Source: Acanthaster planci (Eukaryota > Echinodermata > Asteroidea > Valvatida > Acanthasteridae). Taken from it: 46,182 nt of DNA. The position numbers and the translations under genes are program-made. Within the stretch, counting starts at the first letter, position 1. Every line of letters starts with the position of its first letter. Under the pieces are notes generated by a model, which made no database searches, had not been told where the DNA came from, and worked only from the letters and a program-made list of their open reading frames with translations. The stretch is from positions 411,281 through 457,462 of the forward strand of contig NW_019091440.1 of assembly GCF_001949145.1 (NCBI RefSeq), in the 5' to 3' direction. Shown piece by piece: positions 25,301 through 37,300 of the stretch.

Positions 25301-28300
25301 ACTGGTACCTTGTTGTAGACGGCGCTCACCGTGAGAAAGGTTAACAGAACAATCTTTTTTTTTTTTTTCAATTTCAAAATTTGCTGGATTCAATCAATTT
25401 TGCCCTCTGATAACCTGGTGTAATTTACACGTAGAATTGTGTCTTTCCCCACCCCCCCCTCTTTTTTGCCCTCTTCAAACGGCCTCGTCACCAGGGGACG
25501 TTATTACATGTATCCATCAATATGGTGGGGCTTTGGGGTAGGGTTTCATTTCAAGTTAATTTCAGGTGGGTACTGCATGATTTGTTATTTTCTAAATGAA
25601 CTGATTAGTTCATGAATCGCAAAAAAAATTGCAGGTGGGCTAGTTCCACTCTGCGCTGGAATTCCTCTGTTGCCCCCAAAAGTACCAAAAAACCCAGCCC
25701 AAGATGCGATTGTAGCCTGCTATTTGGCATGGACATGGGATTGGCAGATGAACATAAACATAGGATTTTTTTTTTAATTTTGAAATTTAGTTCCTGGTTG
25801 GGACATGGGGTCCTGTGCTAATGCTGTTATGTCCTGCAAATGACATAGAGGGAATTGGTTGGCACAGGTCAGTGGGGCTAGGAATAAAACTGGAAACTAA
25901 TCTACTCTATACCACTTAAACCAATTTCACCAGTATTATCACCAGAAAGGTCCGTACAAATACGTGTGCATCCTGGTCCCCTGTAGGTAAATTGTATGGA
26001 CACCCGTACATGCATATCTTACAGTAAAATCAGCCAAAAAAAACCCCCAAAAAACAAGAGAGACCTAAACAGGTTTCTTTGCAAAGAACCATGAAATTTG
26101 CAGGAAAATAGATCTTGAAAAATATAAATCTGAAAAAGAAAGAAACCAAAATACTGCGACATTTGAATGCTGCTGGCATATTGCGAGCAAACAAACAATA
26201 ACATAAATGCTGGTGGCTTTAGCTGCCGGAACATTTCAGCTTACACACTGCCAAGCCCTTTCAACAAATCTAAAAAACTGGATGCTTCAACCCCCCGCCA
26301 CCCAACTGGAAGTTTTCGTACAAACGTTACTAAGAACAGGGTCTCCATATGGGTAGTTGCATAATTTCTCCTTACCTAAACAATGCAGTCTATCAATTAT
26401 TTCCTAGCTGTTCGGCCGGTTCCCCCCAATGTTAGTGTTTATTTGATGGCGTCCCTGTACATTTGGCACAATATAAGTCCCCAAGCCCACCTTCTAAATG
26501 CGGTTGAGTTACTTGAACGGGTATACATGTACCTCATTTCGGTGGTTATCTAAACCAAGTCAAAATCCCAGATTTGATTCCTTGTATGAATTTAATCACA
26601 TGGAAGTAAACCGTATTAATTACTAACTTACATGTAAAATTCTTAATCTAACGATATCAGTTACACTTCATTCAGGAAACCCTGATGTTTTCTCATATTC
26701 TTCACGGAAACGAAACAAAGTTATGGTGACCATTAATGAAACTGTTGTGAATTTACTGACACATCTTCAACACGTGAGCCAGAGCCATTGCTTTTGTCCC
26801 GTCATTATGGCTCTCGGCTTGGTGGCTCCCACCGTCTACAAGGTCTCACTACTTATGGGTACCTGAGTCTGCCAGGCCGGCTTTGCGCGAGGATCGCGAG
26901 CTTCCGTCGAAGGCATCGTCATAGTTACCCTTCAGTTTAAAGAGCTGCTTGAAGTGATGCTTGCAGTAGAGGAACTGTTTGGATTGGGCAAAGTTGCCGA
27001 GGCTGAAAGGAAAGGGAAAAAAAGACAGGTGTGAGTAAGAAATGAACAGCCCCGTGACAAGAATTTCATGCGCAAACCTACTGTGAAGAAAGTGAGGGTT
27101 TGATTGTGTTTGCTCAGTGTGCAGGGTCTATTCGTTCTTCACATGTTGCTGCCGTAGGCATGCAGAGCCTCAACCAGTCAACCTAACAGCTTGTACAATC
27201 GCATCAAAATTGCTTTGTCCAATTACATGGTACAAGAACTAACGCAGCACGTGCTAAATTACATAAGCAACATGCACGGGAATCAATGAAGCGGCCATAT
27301 TGATTGTGTGGAGCTGCCAGATCGAGGCTCTGCATGCCAATGGCGGCAGCGTGCAAAGAGCGAATGTGAAGTCACAGCCTCAATCAGTGCGATGCAATGC
27401 ACTGCTGTAGATGAGTACGGTACATTTCCATGAGAATGAGTGCTTTTGCATTTAAGTATAGTACGAACATGAGTACAAGAGCTTCACCATGCATGTAAAG
27501 TGCCCATGCGAGTACATGAGCATTTTTTGTGAGTATGAGTTTATTTTTATGAGTATGAGTAAAGTATCAAAATATGTAAATGAACCTGAGTATGAGTTAC
27601 AATGCAACACTCGCAGTGCAATTATGTACTGGTAGAGTACTACTGTTCACGGCTCATTCATGCATTGAACTGAAAATAGTTGACAACCAATGATATTTCG
27701 ACCAACGACCTTCCTGAGTTCTCCAAAATCCTCAGCTGTGCCAACATCACATTTGTGACATCTGCCGCACTGCAAAATTCTAGCTTTGGCCATTTTTGTC
27801 TGCAAATCTTCCGGAATCTTCCACTGTGCAAGGAACCAGTAGTTACGTACACTTTTGTGGTATGATTTTCAGGAGGCATCGAGCCAAATTGCAAAATGGT
27901 CCAACCTGGGCTCAACCGGTACCCGGTATCTCCTTCAATCCTGCATGCCAAATCCAAATGAAGGAAGATAGTCTCATGTTTATGATCTGTGACTCCTCAA
28001 CATTGAGTCGGGGGTTCAAATCCAGCAGTGGGTTACATGTGTAACGACCCTTGAGTCAGTCACTTTATTCCCACTCGTCTCTCTCCACCCAGGAGTATAA
28101 AATGGGGACCTGTGAGGGGAGAGATAGTCGTTGTCTTTGGGCTTTTCGCGCCTGACACAGATATCCAGCAATGCACTCCCTTAGGGAGTTGAAATGGCTG
28201 CAGGAAAATGTTTACGGCCTAGTGAGCTGGGGGTAATAATGGTGTTGTGCCTAACTGACCATCGGAAATGGGGGATACATGTATGCACTTCATAGATGTA

Positions 28301-31300
28301 CATGTACCTACCCATTATTACTTTTAATCCTCAATCAGAAATGCATTTGGAAGGACGAAGGAAGGTGGAGGCAAACAAACAAAATGTACATGTACATCTA
28401 AATTCCATACTAAGGGAAAGTTGCACTCAAGCTTGCACGACATATCCCCTCTCCCGGCCCCTGATACATGTACGGTCGGTCACATTTTGAAAAATCAACT
28501 GACAAAATGTCGACACTCATGCACTGAGGACCTAAGATGTCTGTGAACCATTCTCGTCACGCATGCTGTGAAGGCTATTCAGGCCAGTTGAAAGTGCACG
28601 TGCACACGTGCTGCACGCTGAGCGTGCATGCAGCACCTGCGAGGAACGTTGACCTCCTTTAAAAACAGACAGTGGCGGGGGCAGGCAAACAGCCAGAAAT
28701 TCTTCACGCGGCTCCCGAAAAATTTCTGGTCTGGAAATTTTTCAATATGTTATGGAAGGAGAGGGGGCGGGGAGAACCTAAAAGTTGGGATATGTATTTG
28801 GTGCGCTGAAACATTTCATGTCTATCTCTGTCAGTTCCCACTCGGCAGAAAACAGAGCAGAGCACTTGCCTTTTTTTCCCATGCAGAGCAGGAGTTGGGC
28901 AAGAACCTACAAAATATCCCTTCCATGTACATTGCTTTTCAATTCTGATGTAATTTTTTGTCTGTGAATGACTCTGGGGAGAGGAAGATGGATGAGATTA
29001 GGGGACAACAAAAAATGTAAAAAAAAAAACACCCAGCAGAGCCGTTGTGATGACGACAAATATCCTCAGGGCCTGTGAAACATGTAGCTCAAATGGCACA
29101 AAGTATGGTGGCTCACAAGGGACAATGTCTCTCCCAAATGGCTGCGAAAATGTGAAAAGTCCTAGAAAGTAGTAACACCTGAATGACTCCATCTCTGAAA
29201 GTCCACACTTTTGTGGTAGAAATTCCTGAGATTGTAAGAACTTATTCCCTTGGATATAATGGTATGATGGGCATATAGACATTCATGGGCAGCCATATTG
29301 AAATTAAAAGTGAGGTTAACTTTTCGTTGTTCCAAAGTTGGGAGTAAAAATTAAAGCAATAATATGAAATTTCATGACGAATTACCATACTTCCGTCTAA
29401 TCTGATGAGTAGTTTCAAATTTGGGATTAAGCATATGTATGAGTACCAGAAGTAATTTTATAAGCCAGATTTGGAACAATATTGATAGGGAAGCTTGGGA
29501 TATATGCCAATCACAAAATAGTCTGGTTCTATCCTAATCAACAGTTCACAATTTATAAAATAGATTCAGGGAATAAGATCAGCAATGGCTTCCTTGTGAA
29601 TTTGTCTATTATTGGAGGTATTATACTTACCAAGAGAACAAAATATTGGATTCAACTCTACGCGGCAGACGGAGACATTAACCTAAAAGAGTCGGGGGGA
29701 GGGAGCAAACCTGCCTCCCCAGTTTTTTTTTTCTTCAGATTTTGCCGCAGCACATTTCTTTCAGAAGTTGAACATGGCTTAAGGAGTTTTAGAGTAACTC
29801 TTAGCGGCCACTTGACACAGTTTTTGCAAAAATTCAACATACCGTTCTCACGCAGCGTGCACTTTCCCCAGATGGGTCGGCCAAACTGTGTACTTTTCCC
29901 ACATGCCCCACTGGGGCCGTACTGGCCCCACGTAGCCATAAACTCCAAATGACCGCAACAACAAAGCCGTGACTCCATTTGAGTTGAATCTTTATATTTG
30001 TAATGATTCGGAGTGTCTGTACATGTATATGCCTGCCAAGATTTTAAAAAATTGGATGTGGCTTAGCCAAGTTCTTGGGGGGCTGTGCGATGGGCCAAAT
30101 AACCCAGCTCTTTTAGGGTTTAAAGTGGGCAGAGGAACGGGAGGGCCAGTTGCGACTCACCTAAGGCACGTGTTGCATTCTGTGCAGCGGAAGCACGTCT
30201 TGTGGTAGGTGGTGCCGTCCGCTGTGACCTTTTCCATGGGGTAGACTGTCTTCTTGCAGACCACACAGCGGTCATTGGGTGTGCTGATGGCAGTCTGTTT
30301 CTGAAAGGACACAAAGGATGGGGGCAGGTGTGTTAGGAGCTTTGAAAATATGCATGACAGATTGGCTAAGAACCTGTTGGTATTTACAAAACGATAATTC
30401 GAGAACAACGCACGCATGCGAGTTGGCATATGGCAGCAGTGACAGGGCAGATACTGTGTTGAGTATCGCTGTTCCCATGTGACTCTGGTCATGCTTTCTT
30501 TTGTACACGCACATGCAATGTTGAAACACCAATCAGGCTCCCTGCTGACAACTGAACGGTGCAGAGGCTAGACCAATGATCGAAGGCACAAGATGGATAA
30601 CTCTGCCCAAAAGGTGTAATCACCATGGGCGCCATTTGAGCAAGCAACACGCCTGCGCGGTTCAAGGTGTATTCATGGTGAAGTTCTCCTTGCACCGCTA
30701 TGCGGCGCTATACGATCTTTGGGCTTGACCAAGAACATGTAGTACATGTACAACTTCCAAGGCCATCTTGCAAGGGACCTTCCTTCTAACTCCTCCACTG
30801 TGCAGGAAACCAAAGGCAGGCTCTCCAGGGGAAAGTGGCGGGTACCCTAACACCTTCCTCAATCCCTCAAAATCCTTCCAAAACTACCTGTGCATGGATT
30901 TTGGAGGATCTGGGCATGTTCAAGGATCGCCCAGTGCTAGACCTTAAGTTAACAGTCCACCCATACAGAGCGCATGCCCAGAACAGCAAGAAGGGACCTG
31001 GTCAAGTCTAACCAAAAATTGGACAACGTGCACGTCTGCTTTTAATAGTCAGGCTAGTTGAATGTTATTGTACTCGTACAAATGATCTGGAATTTACTTG
31101 AGCAGTTGTTATAAGGCCCGACCGTGGCATTTCAAGGAGAGATAAATGATAATCAAAGGGCAAGAAAGGATGAAGATTGAATACTTGCACATAATGTGAG
31201 AAACGAATGTTCCAATTCCATTTGTAATGAGAAGCACACTTGCATTCCTGACATCTGGTGATGAGTGCGTTCCTTGATTGGGACATCGCACACTCTCCCA

Positions 31301-34300
31301 ATCACACACAACACACCGCGTGCATTCTCAATCAGAAATAAGTGTATTCCTGATTGGAAGGGGCATATAGACGTGCACATAGACGCAGGATGCACTGTTC
31401 ATGAACATTTGCAGACAGAACGGCGCATGTTGGAACCAGTGTCCACGTTTCACTTATAGCACATGTAGTCCTCGCTAGGTTAATCCATCGTTATCAGTGG
31501 TGTGTGTGTAAGAGCCTGTTCTTTGTCTGCGGATGAGTTGAATATTGTAGAGTAGAACAATACATTAGGAAACACAATGTCCTAACCTCGGTTGTGTACA
31601 AAAATATTGAGTGGCTCAGAGTGGATGGGAGAAGTATTTTCACAAGGCAGATCTAGTCTCTTCCGTTTCATGAGAACTGGAAGTGAAACAGAAAAATCCA
31701 GATTTCTTCAAGCGAGCAATAGTATTGATCCTAAAAGATTTGCTTCATATATCTGCAATACAGATCCGTGTCTGCTGCATCCATTAAGTCTTTGAAATCA
31801 ATAACGGAAACGGATGTCAACATCTTTAGGGCACATCTGTTGACGTTGCCGCCATGACTGTGGGTGTCACATAAGGTCGCTCTGCTGTTCACAAATTTGT
31901 GAAGTTCAAATGTTAAAAAGCTGCACAGCTAGGATCAGGGATAACCCCACAGCTGTTGAACAGTAAGTCCTATGCACCATGGCCTGAATGGGACTCTTTA
32001 AGCCTTAGGGAATAATGAATGTCACGTGATGTGAGTTTCATTCATCAAATGACAAGGATCACTGTGTCATACAGTTACAAAGGCAACAACAAAACATGGC
32101 TGCTTGGTGATTATCCTCACCAGATGCTGTTGCCAAGTACATGGTAAAGAGTGCCCTCTTTTGTTCACATGTGAGGCCCATTATCAGGCCACAGCAGTCT
32201 GTTTACATACTGCACAGAGTGCCTCCAACGAGAAGGTGGGCAGGGACTTGGGCCAAGTCTATTTCACGCACCACACAAAAATCAAGTAAGAGTCTGGATT
32301 GTTAGTAATTTATTGTTTCCTAATCGCATTTACGCTGCGTACCACGGAGAATCATGGTTCAGGAAAAGATGACTTAATCATGTCACATCTTGATGTCTTC
32401 ACTGACCCCTGAAACACCACCAGCTATCCATCAATTTTGAAAGCCGTGGTAGGCTTTCCAAGACCCCAACAATTGGCTTAACATTTCCCACCAACTCAAG
32501 AGAAATCCATTTACAGATATTTCACAAAATCCTGAGAAAAATTTCAGTAAAGTTGGAAAATCTAATACCAAACTCCAATTTTATCACTGAATTACGCTTT
32601 CAAGACAAAAATTACTGCTTTAATTAAACCAAAAGGAGCATTTTAGTAAGCTACACATGTGTATGTACATACGAGTACGACACTAAAAGCTTTAAATAAA
32701 TGTTTTTAAGACTTTTTTTTTAAATTCATCGCACTTCATTTTACCCTTAACTCTTAGACAAACTCTTCAAAAGTACAAGTATATACAATGTACATGTATT
32801 GTACATTGTACATGAACACGTATAGAAAACTGTGTTACATCTATTTCCTTGTTTCATTTTTTTCCCTTTTTACAATAGCAACATGTACTGTACATGTACA
32901 GTGTACATGTACAGTACATGCAAAAGTACAATTGTACACTGTAAATACACATGAAATGCAACAAGCATTTTCAATATTAATGGACACAGTCGAACCATTC
33001 CCGCTTTCCTGTTAATAGTGACAAACCAATTCTTTATTTTTTTGCTTTTTCAACATGCAGAACATATGGGAGGTGACGACGACTCCCTTCGAATCAATGA
33101 AATATCGGAGACTTGGGAGTGTCGACGACCACATTCTCTGTGCATGTTCCAATGACATTGAGTTGACTGCAAATGTGTGAAGGACTGGCCAGCTGACAGG
33201 GAAGACAAACAAGGCAAAGTTTGGTTGATATATCATGCATTTTTCAACACTTCCCTCAATGTGCTGCACTCTACCATCCTCGTACCACTGACATGCCCAT
33301 GGACAATATGCTACTTGTCCAAAGAATCCCGGCTGGCCCAAAACTTTGGTTTCTTGGAATGGTAAAACCACAGCACATTTCACTGGTTATTTGTCAAAAA
33401 AAAAACAAGAGCTATGAAGTGGTCTTTTGTTTTCAGGTTCAACACCTTCTTTTTCAAACTCTTAACCACAGACGTGACCGCAGGCAAATGCTAACAATGC
33501 CATCTCCTCATTTTTCCCCCACAGTGCAACATTCACTGAATTATTGGCATAATTTTTGTAGCCTCAAATGTTACACTGGCCGGGATCTGGCTTTTCCTTT
33601 GTATGGGCGCTCTAGGCATTGGACTGGTGGCACTGTTTTTCAGGAAAGTGGCCCAGTCCGTCTCTCGCACTGTAACTGAAGATCACTTTGTGCGTGATGG
33701 TATGCATTGTCGAATGGCAAGATGTTCAACTTCAAGCACGGGATGAAAGTGAACTCAGTGAAATGGGGCGGGCTTGGCGTCAACCTGTTTGCTGTGTTTT
33801 GGTGACTGAGGTGAGCGGACATCCTGTCCTGCGAGCAGCCCTTTCATTTTTAGGGATCAAAAGCAACCAGAGAGGATGACCCCCCAAAGCTACATGTACT
33901 TTTAATCCATCCTTTCCCTTCCCATCTAGGATTGAATAGCTGTATATCCGCTCTGAGCAGAACAAAAGACATGAAAGAGGGCGTGTTTGTAAATAAAATT
34001 GACAGTCCTTTTGGTACCAACTCACCACATAGGTGTCCAAGTATAAGTGCGTTTGACGCGGAGCATGATGAGTATTCACAACAAATTTATTCCGGCATGC
34101 ATGGTCTTAAAATAGCGTACACGCAGAACGCGTGCAAGAACCCGCTCGTAACAACTTCTCTTTCTCTCGCCGATTGGGGGCGCACTTCAGCCAACCAGGA
34201 TCAACCAGAATGTGGAGCAGTGTAAATGGAAATTTACCCGAGAACAAAATCTGCCCCCTCCACCTCCCAGTTTTACAAGTAAACTCAGCACTGTGCAAAA

Positions 34301-37300
34301 ATATGTGTGAACATGTCACATTCAGTTTCATAAAATACTATGCCTTGGGATAACTCATGGTCTCTTCCAACACCCATGCTCGAAAACAGACATGCAGATT
34401 CAGCGGCGGCGGAACAATTCTTCACGGTGAGGGGTAAATCGTGAGACCATCAGGCATCGGTCATTAATAGGCCGATCCATAAAACCCTACCCCATTACAC
34501 AGACCCTGCAAAAAGTAGGGGGAGGAGCATGCCCCAGTGGAACAAGTGGAGGGGGCCACTGCCCCCTTCCACTTCCAGTGCCAGTGTGTTGATTATGTGC
34601 CTATATGGATGCATGTCATCTCTCCTGCAGAATGAGGTATGGCACCTGTACCCTACAGAGTACCAAACTGAATACGTCACAGGCAGAGTTACGTGTGTAA
34701 AGGGCATTAGCGAGAGAACCAGCGCGTGAACCAACACGTGCGCGTAATCCATTCATTTGCACTTCACTTTCTGATTCACAGTTACATCTCACTTTGGCAC
34801 TCTATAAAGGTACACATATGCACCTGCTACATAACCGAAAGAGAACACAGACACTGGAAAGTCCGTCAGTGGCTGCCAAGCTCTCCCTCATCCCTCCACT
34901 GGACAATGGCACTTCTGGACCTGCCCCTTTCACTGGTCTGCCATTCCATATTTACCAACCACTGTGTGAACACTTTGTTCTCCGACCTCAGATCTCAAGG
35001 CGTATTGAAGCCCCCAAAGTCTCCATCTCCAAGTAGAATTACAGGTACCATACATGCCGCATTGCGGGCAACAGCGACAAAATGATTTTAAAAGTGGGGG
35101 GGAGGCAAGCCCTGGCCATTAGACTGAAAAGAATACAATTAATTATGAAGTTGTGCTGTACCTCCAATGGCTGATAGGCCTATAAAGTGGGGGGGAGGGG
35201 CAAACTAACTACCTTTTCAAAGGTGGGGGGCAACGGCTGGTGATAGCGGGTACAGAACTAGCTCTGAGTGCCCTTTAAAAACACACCACAGACCCAAGTA
35301 AAACCTACAGCAAGAAAACAGAGGTCAAAACAATGGTACAATGGTACAATGTATACATGTACATGTATGCCTACAATGTGCCAGTACGGTATTGCATACG
35401 TACTGTACATGTACAGTGAAAACCAAATGAATGCGTGTCATCTCACACAAAATATCACATGTAATTGTGCACATTCATGTATAAGATCTGGTTGCATATG
35501 AAAATATGAATCATCAAATTCTCTTGTGGCTTCCTTTCTCCTTTTATGGGCAAACTGACACAAAGCTCTATAGCTGCATGCATACATCTGCAATGTAACT
35601 TGACATGCCATTCTGGTAAACATGGAAAACTTTTATGTTCATATTTTTATTGGCCCCAGCATACAGCAATGCACATTCTGTTATGGTACAAAACGCCCAG
35701 TGTTTACAGCCCGATGAAATTTTCAAAAAGTGGGGAACCAGAACAAGCAAGGACATTCTTGTCATGTACTGTAGGGTCTGAGTGATTTATATCGTTGACA
35801 TTGTGCCACATCCTAAGCAAAGAATGTAAACATACTGTACATTTTTTCTAGGATCGAAGGGCAAAAAACTCTCAGACAAATAGCAGAGCTTGCTTTTTGT
35901 CAACTTTAAAAAAGTCTCTGCAGGAATTGCCAAAATGGATACAGAGCCATTTTAGGCCAACTCAAGGGTGACGCTTTCATAGGGCATTTTGCAAAGTGTG
36001 GCTCTGCACATTCTAAACTGTATAATAGGTTAGCATGATAAATTGTTTTCTATAAAAGAGAAAACTTCACCGCATAGCGGGTGCTGTCTTTACAAAGCTA
36101 GGAAATCATTACAATAGCAGAGATACCAACCTCTCGACACCAAAAACCAGACTGAATATCCTAAAAAATCAGACTTTGGAGAGAAGAATCAGATTTTCAA
36201 ACAAACTTGACATTACCACTTGCCTGTTGGCCCCGGGCCAGCAAAGCTGTTAGAAAAATGTTTTACTGGTAAGAACAGGCAAGTAAATCGTATGCTCTTT
36301 CATCTAATTAGAAAATTGTGAAGCATCAGTAATAATTCTTACGATGCAAAAAGGGTGTTTAAATGCACAGGGAAAAATAGAAAATGTACAACTTAAATTG
36401 CTTGCATATTTTGGGCTAATCAGAATTTGGTAGAAGCCAGAAGTGAGAAAAATTACAGTATAGACTTGAATTACACTCATGGAAATATGAGCCGCATTCC
36501 TGTTAGCTGACATTATAAATCAATTACAAGAAAAGCAAGAGTCAGGTAGGCCCTATCTCAAAACATCAAATGAATTGCAATATGTGACAAGATTTTTGAT
36601 AAACTATTTTGGATTTGATTATAATGAAATGTCTCAGGAAAGTATTAGCAAGTTAATAATACATGAGTGAGAGAACATCAAATGACCAAAAATAACCCAT
36701 CGAGTCAGATCACTCCACAGAAAATGTTTTGTAGTAATAATAAATGTTCTCATCAGTCTCATGAAATTTCAACTATACTGTAGCCTTTCCGGCCCGGCGT
36801 AAAGTACATATTGCACTTTGCAGAGGTATACAAAAACTTGGCAAAATTACATGTTTCTAAATTTTTTGAAGGTTGGATTAACGCCAAAAAATGGGCATAT
36901 ATCAGACTTTGTTATGACAGAAGTGGTGCTCGAGCCGGTGCATGTGCATGTACACCTACGTATGTGTAAGTCTTGGCTGTAAACTTGCCGTGTACATGTA
37001 CATGTAGGTTTCATTTGATTCAGAATGCTTACGAAATGTACATGTACATGTACGGTACACTGAGCTCATGTCCACGTGGACAAAGATATCTGATAGACAA
37101 GACAAGATACAGGCCCACATGCATGACATGTATAAAGGTCGAAGTCTTGCAAATGCAGCAACATTGTATATCTTTTTTTTAAAAGTTACAGCTAAGCTGC
37201 ATGTGGGACCCTCAACAGTTTCTGGGTAACAAGACCTGTTTAAATTTCAAACCTATTATTTCTAACCCATTTTTCTTTCAGTCATTTTTTTTTGTATCCC

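Larger units (their letters stand above)
12120..26862 (-). other. Intron 3 of the EPLIN-like gene (14.7 kb)
   Basis: The largest intron separates the LIM-coding exons from the repeat-coding exons. It carries several repeats listed separately. The intervening segments (12120-13740, 14613-15095, 16202-20815, 21110-21615, 21906-22663, 22690-26862) show no gene I can support. Confidence 0.75.
27003..30160 (-). other. Intron 2 of the EPLIN-like gene
   Basis: This 3158-nt intron splits the LIM domain between its zinc modules. It holds a foldback, a GAGTATGAGT-rich patch at about 27410-27600 and a SINE-like repeat. The remainder, 28260-30160, has no supported gene. Confidence 0.85.

Noticed and set aside
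29482-29952. 156-codon plus-strand frame
   Set aside because: One of the longest frames outside the gene, but composition is irregular, it contains a poly-Phe run from a T tract, and no domain or splice context is visible.
33221-33679. 152-codon plus-strand frame and overlapping minus frame at 33012-33383
   Set aside because: No recognisable motif and codon use looks random; both lie within intron 1.
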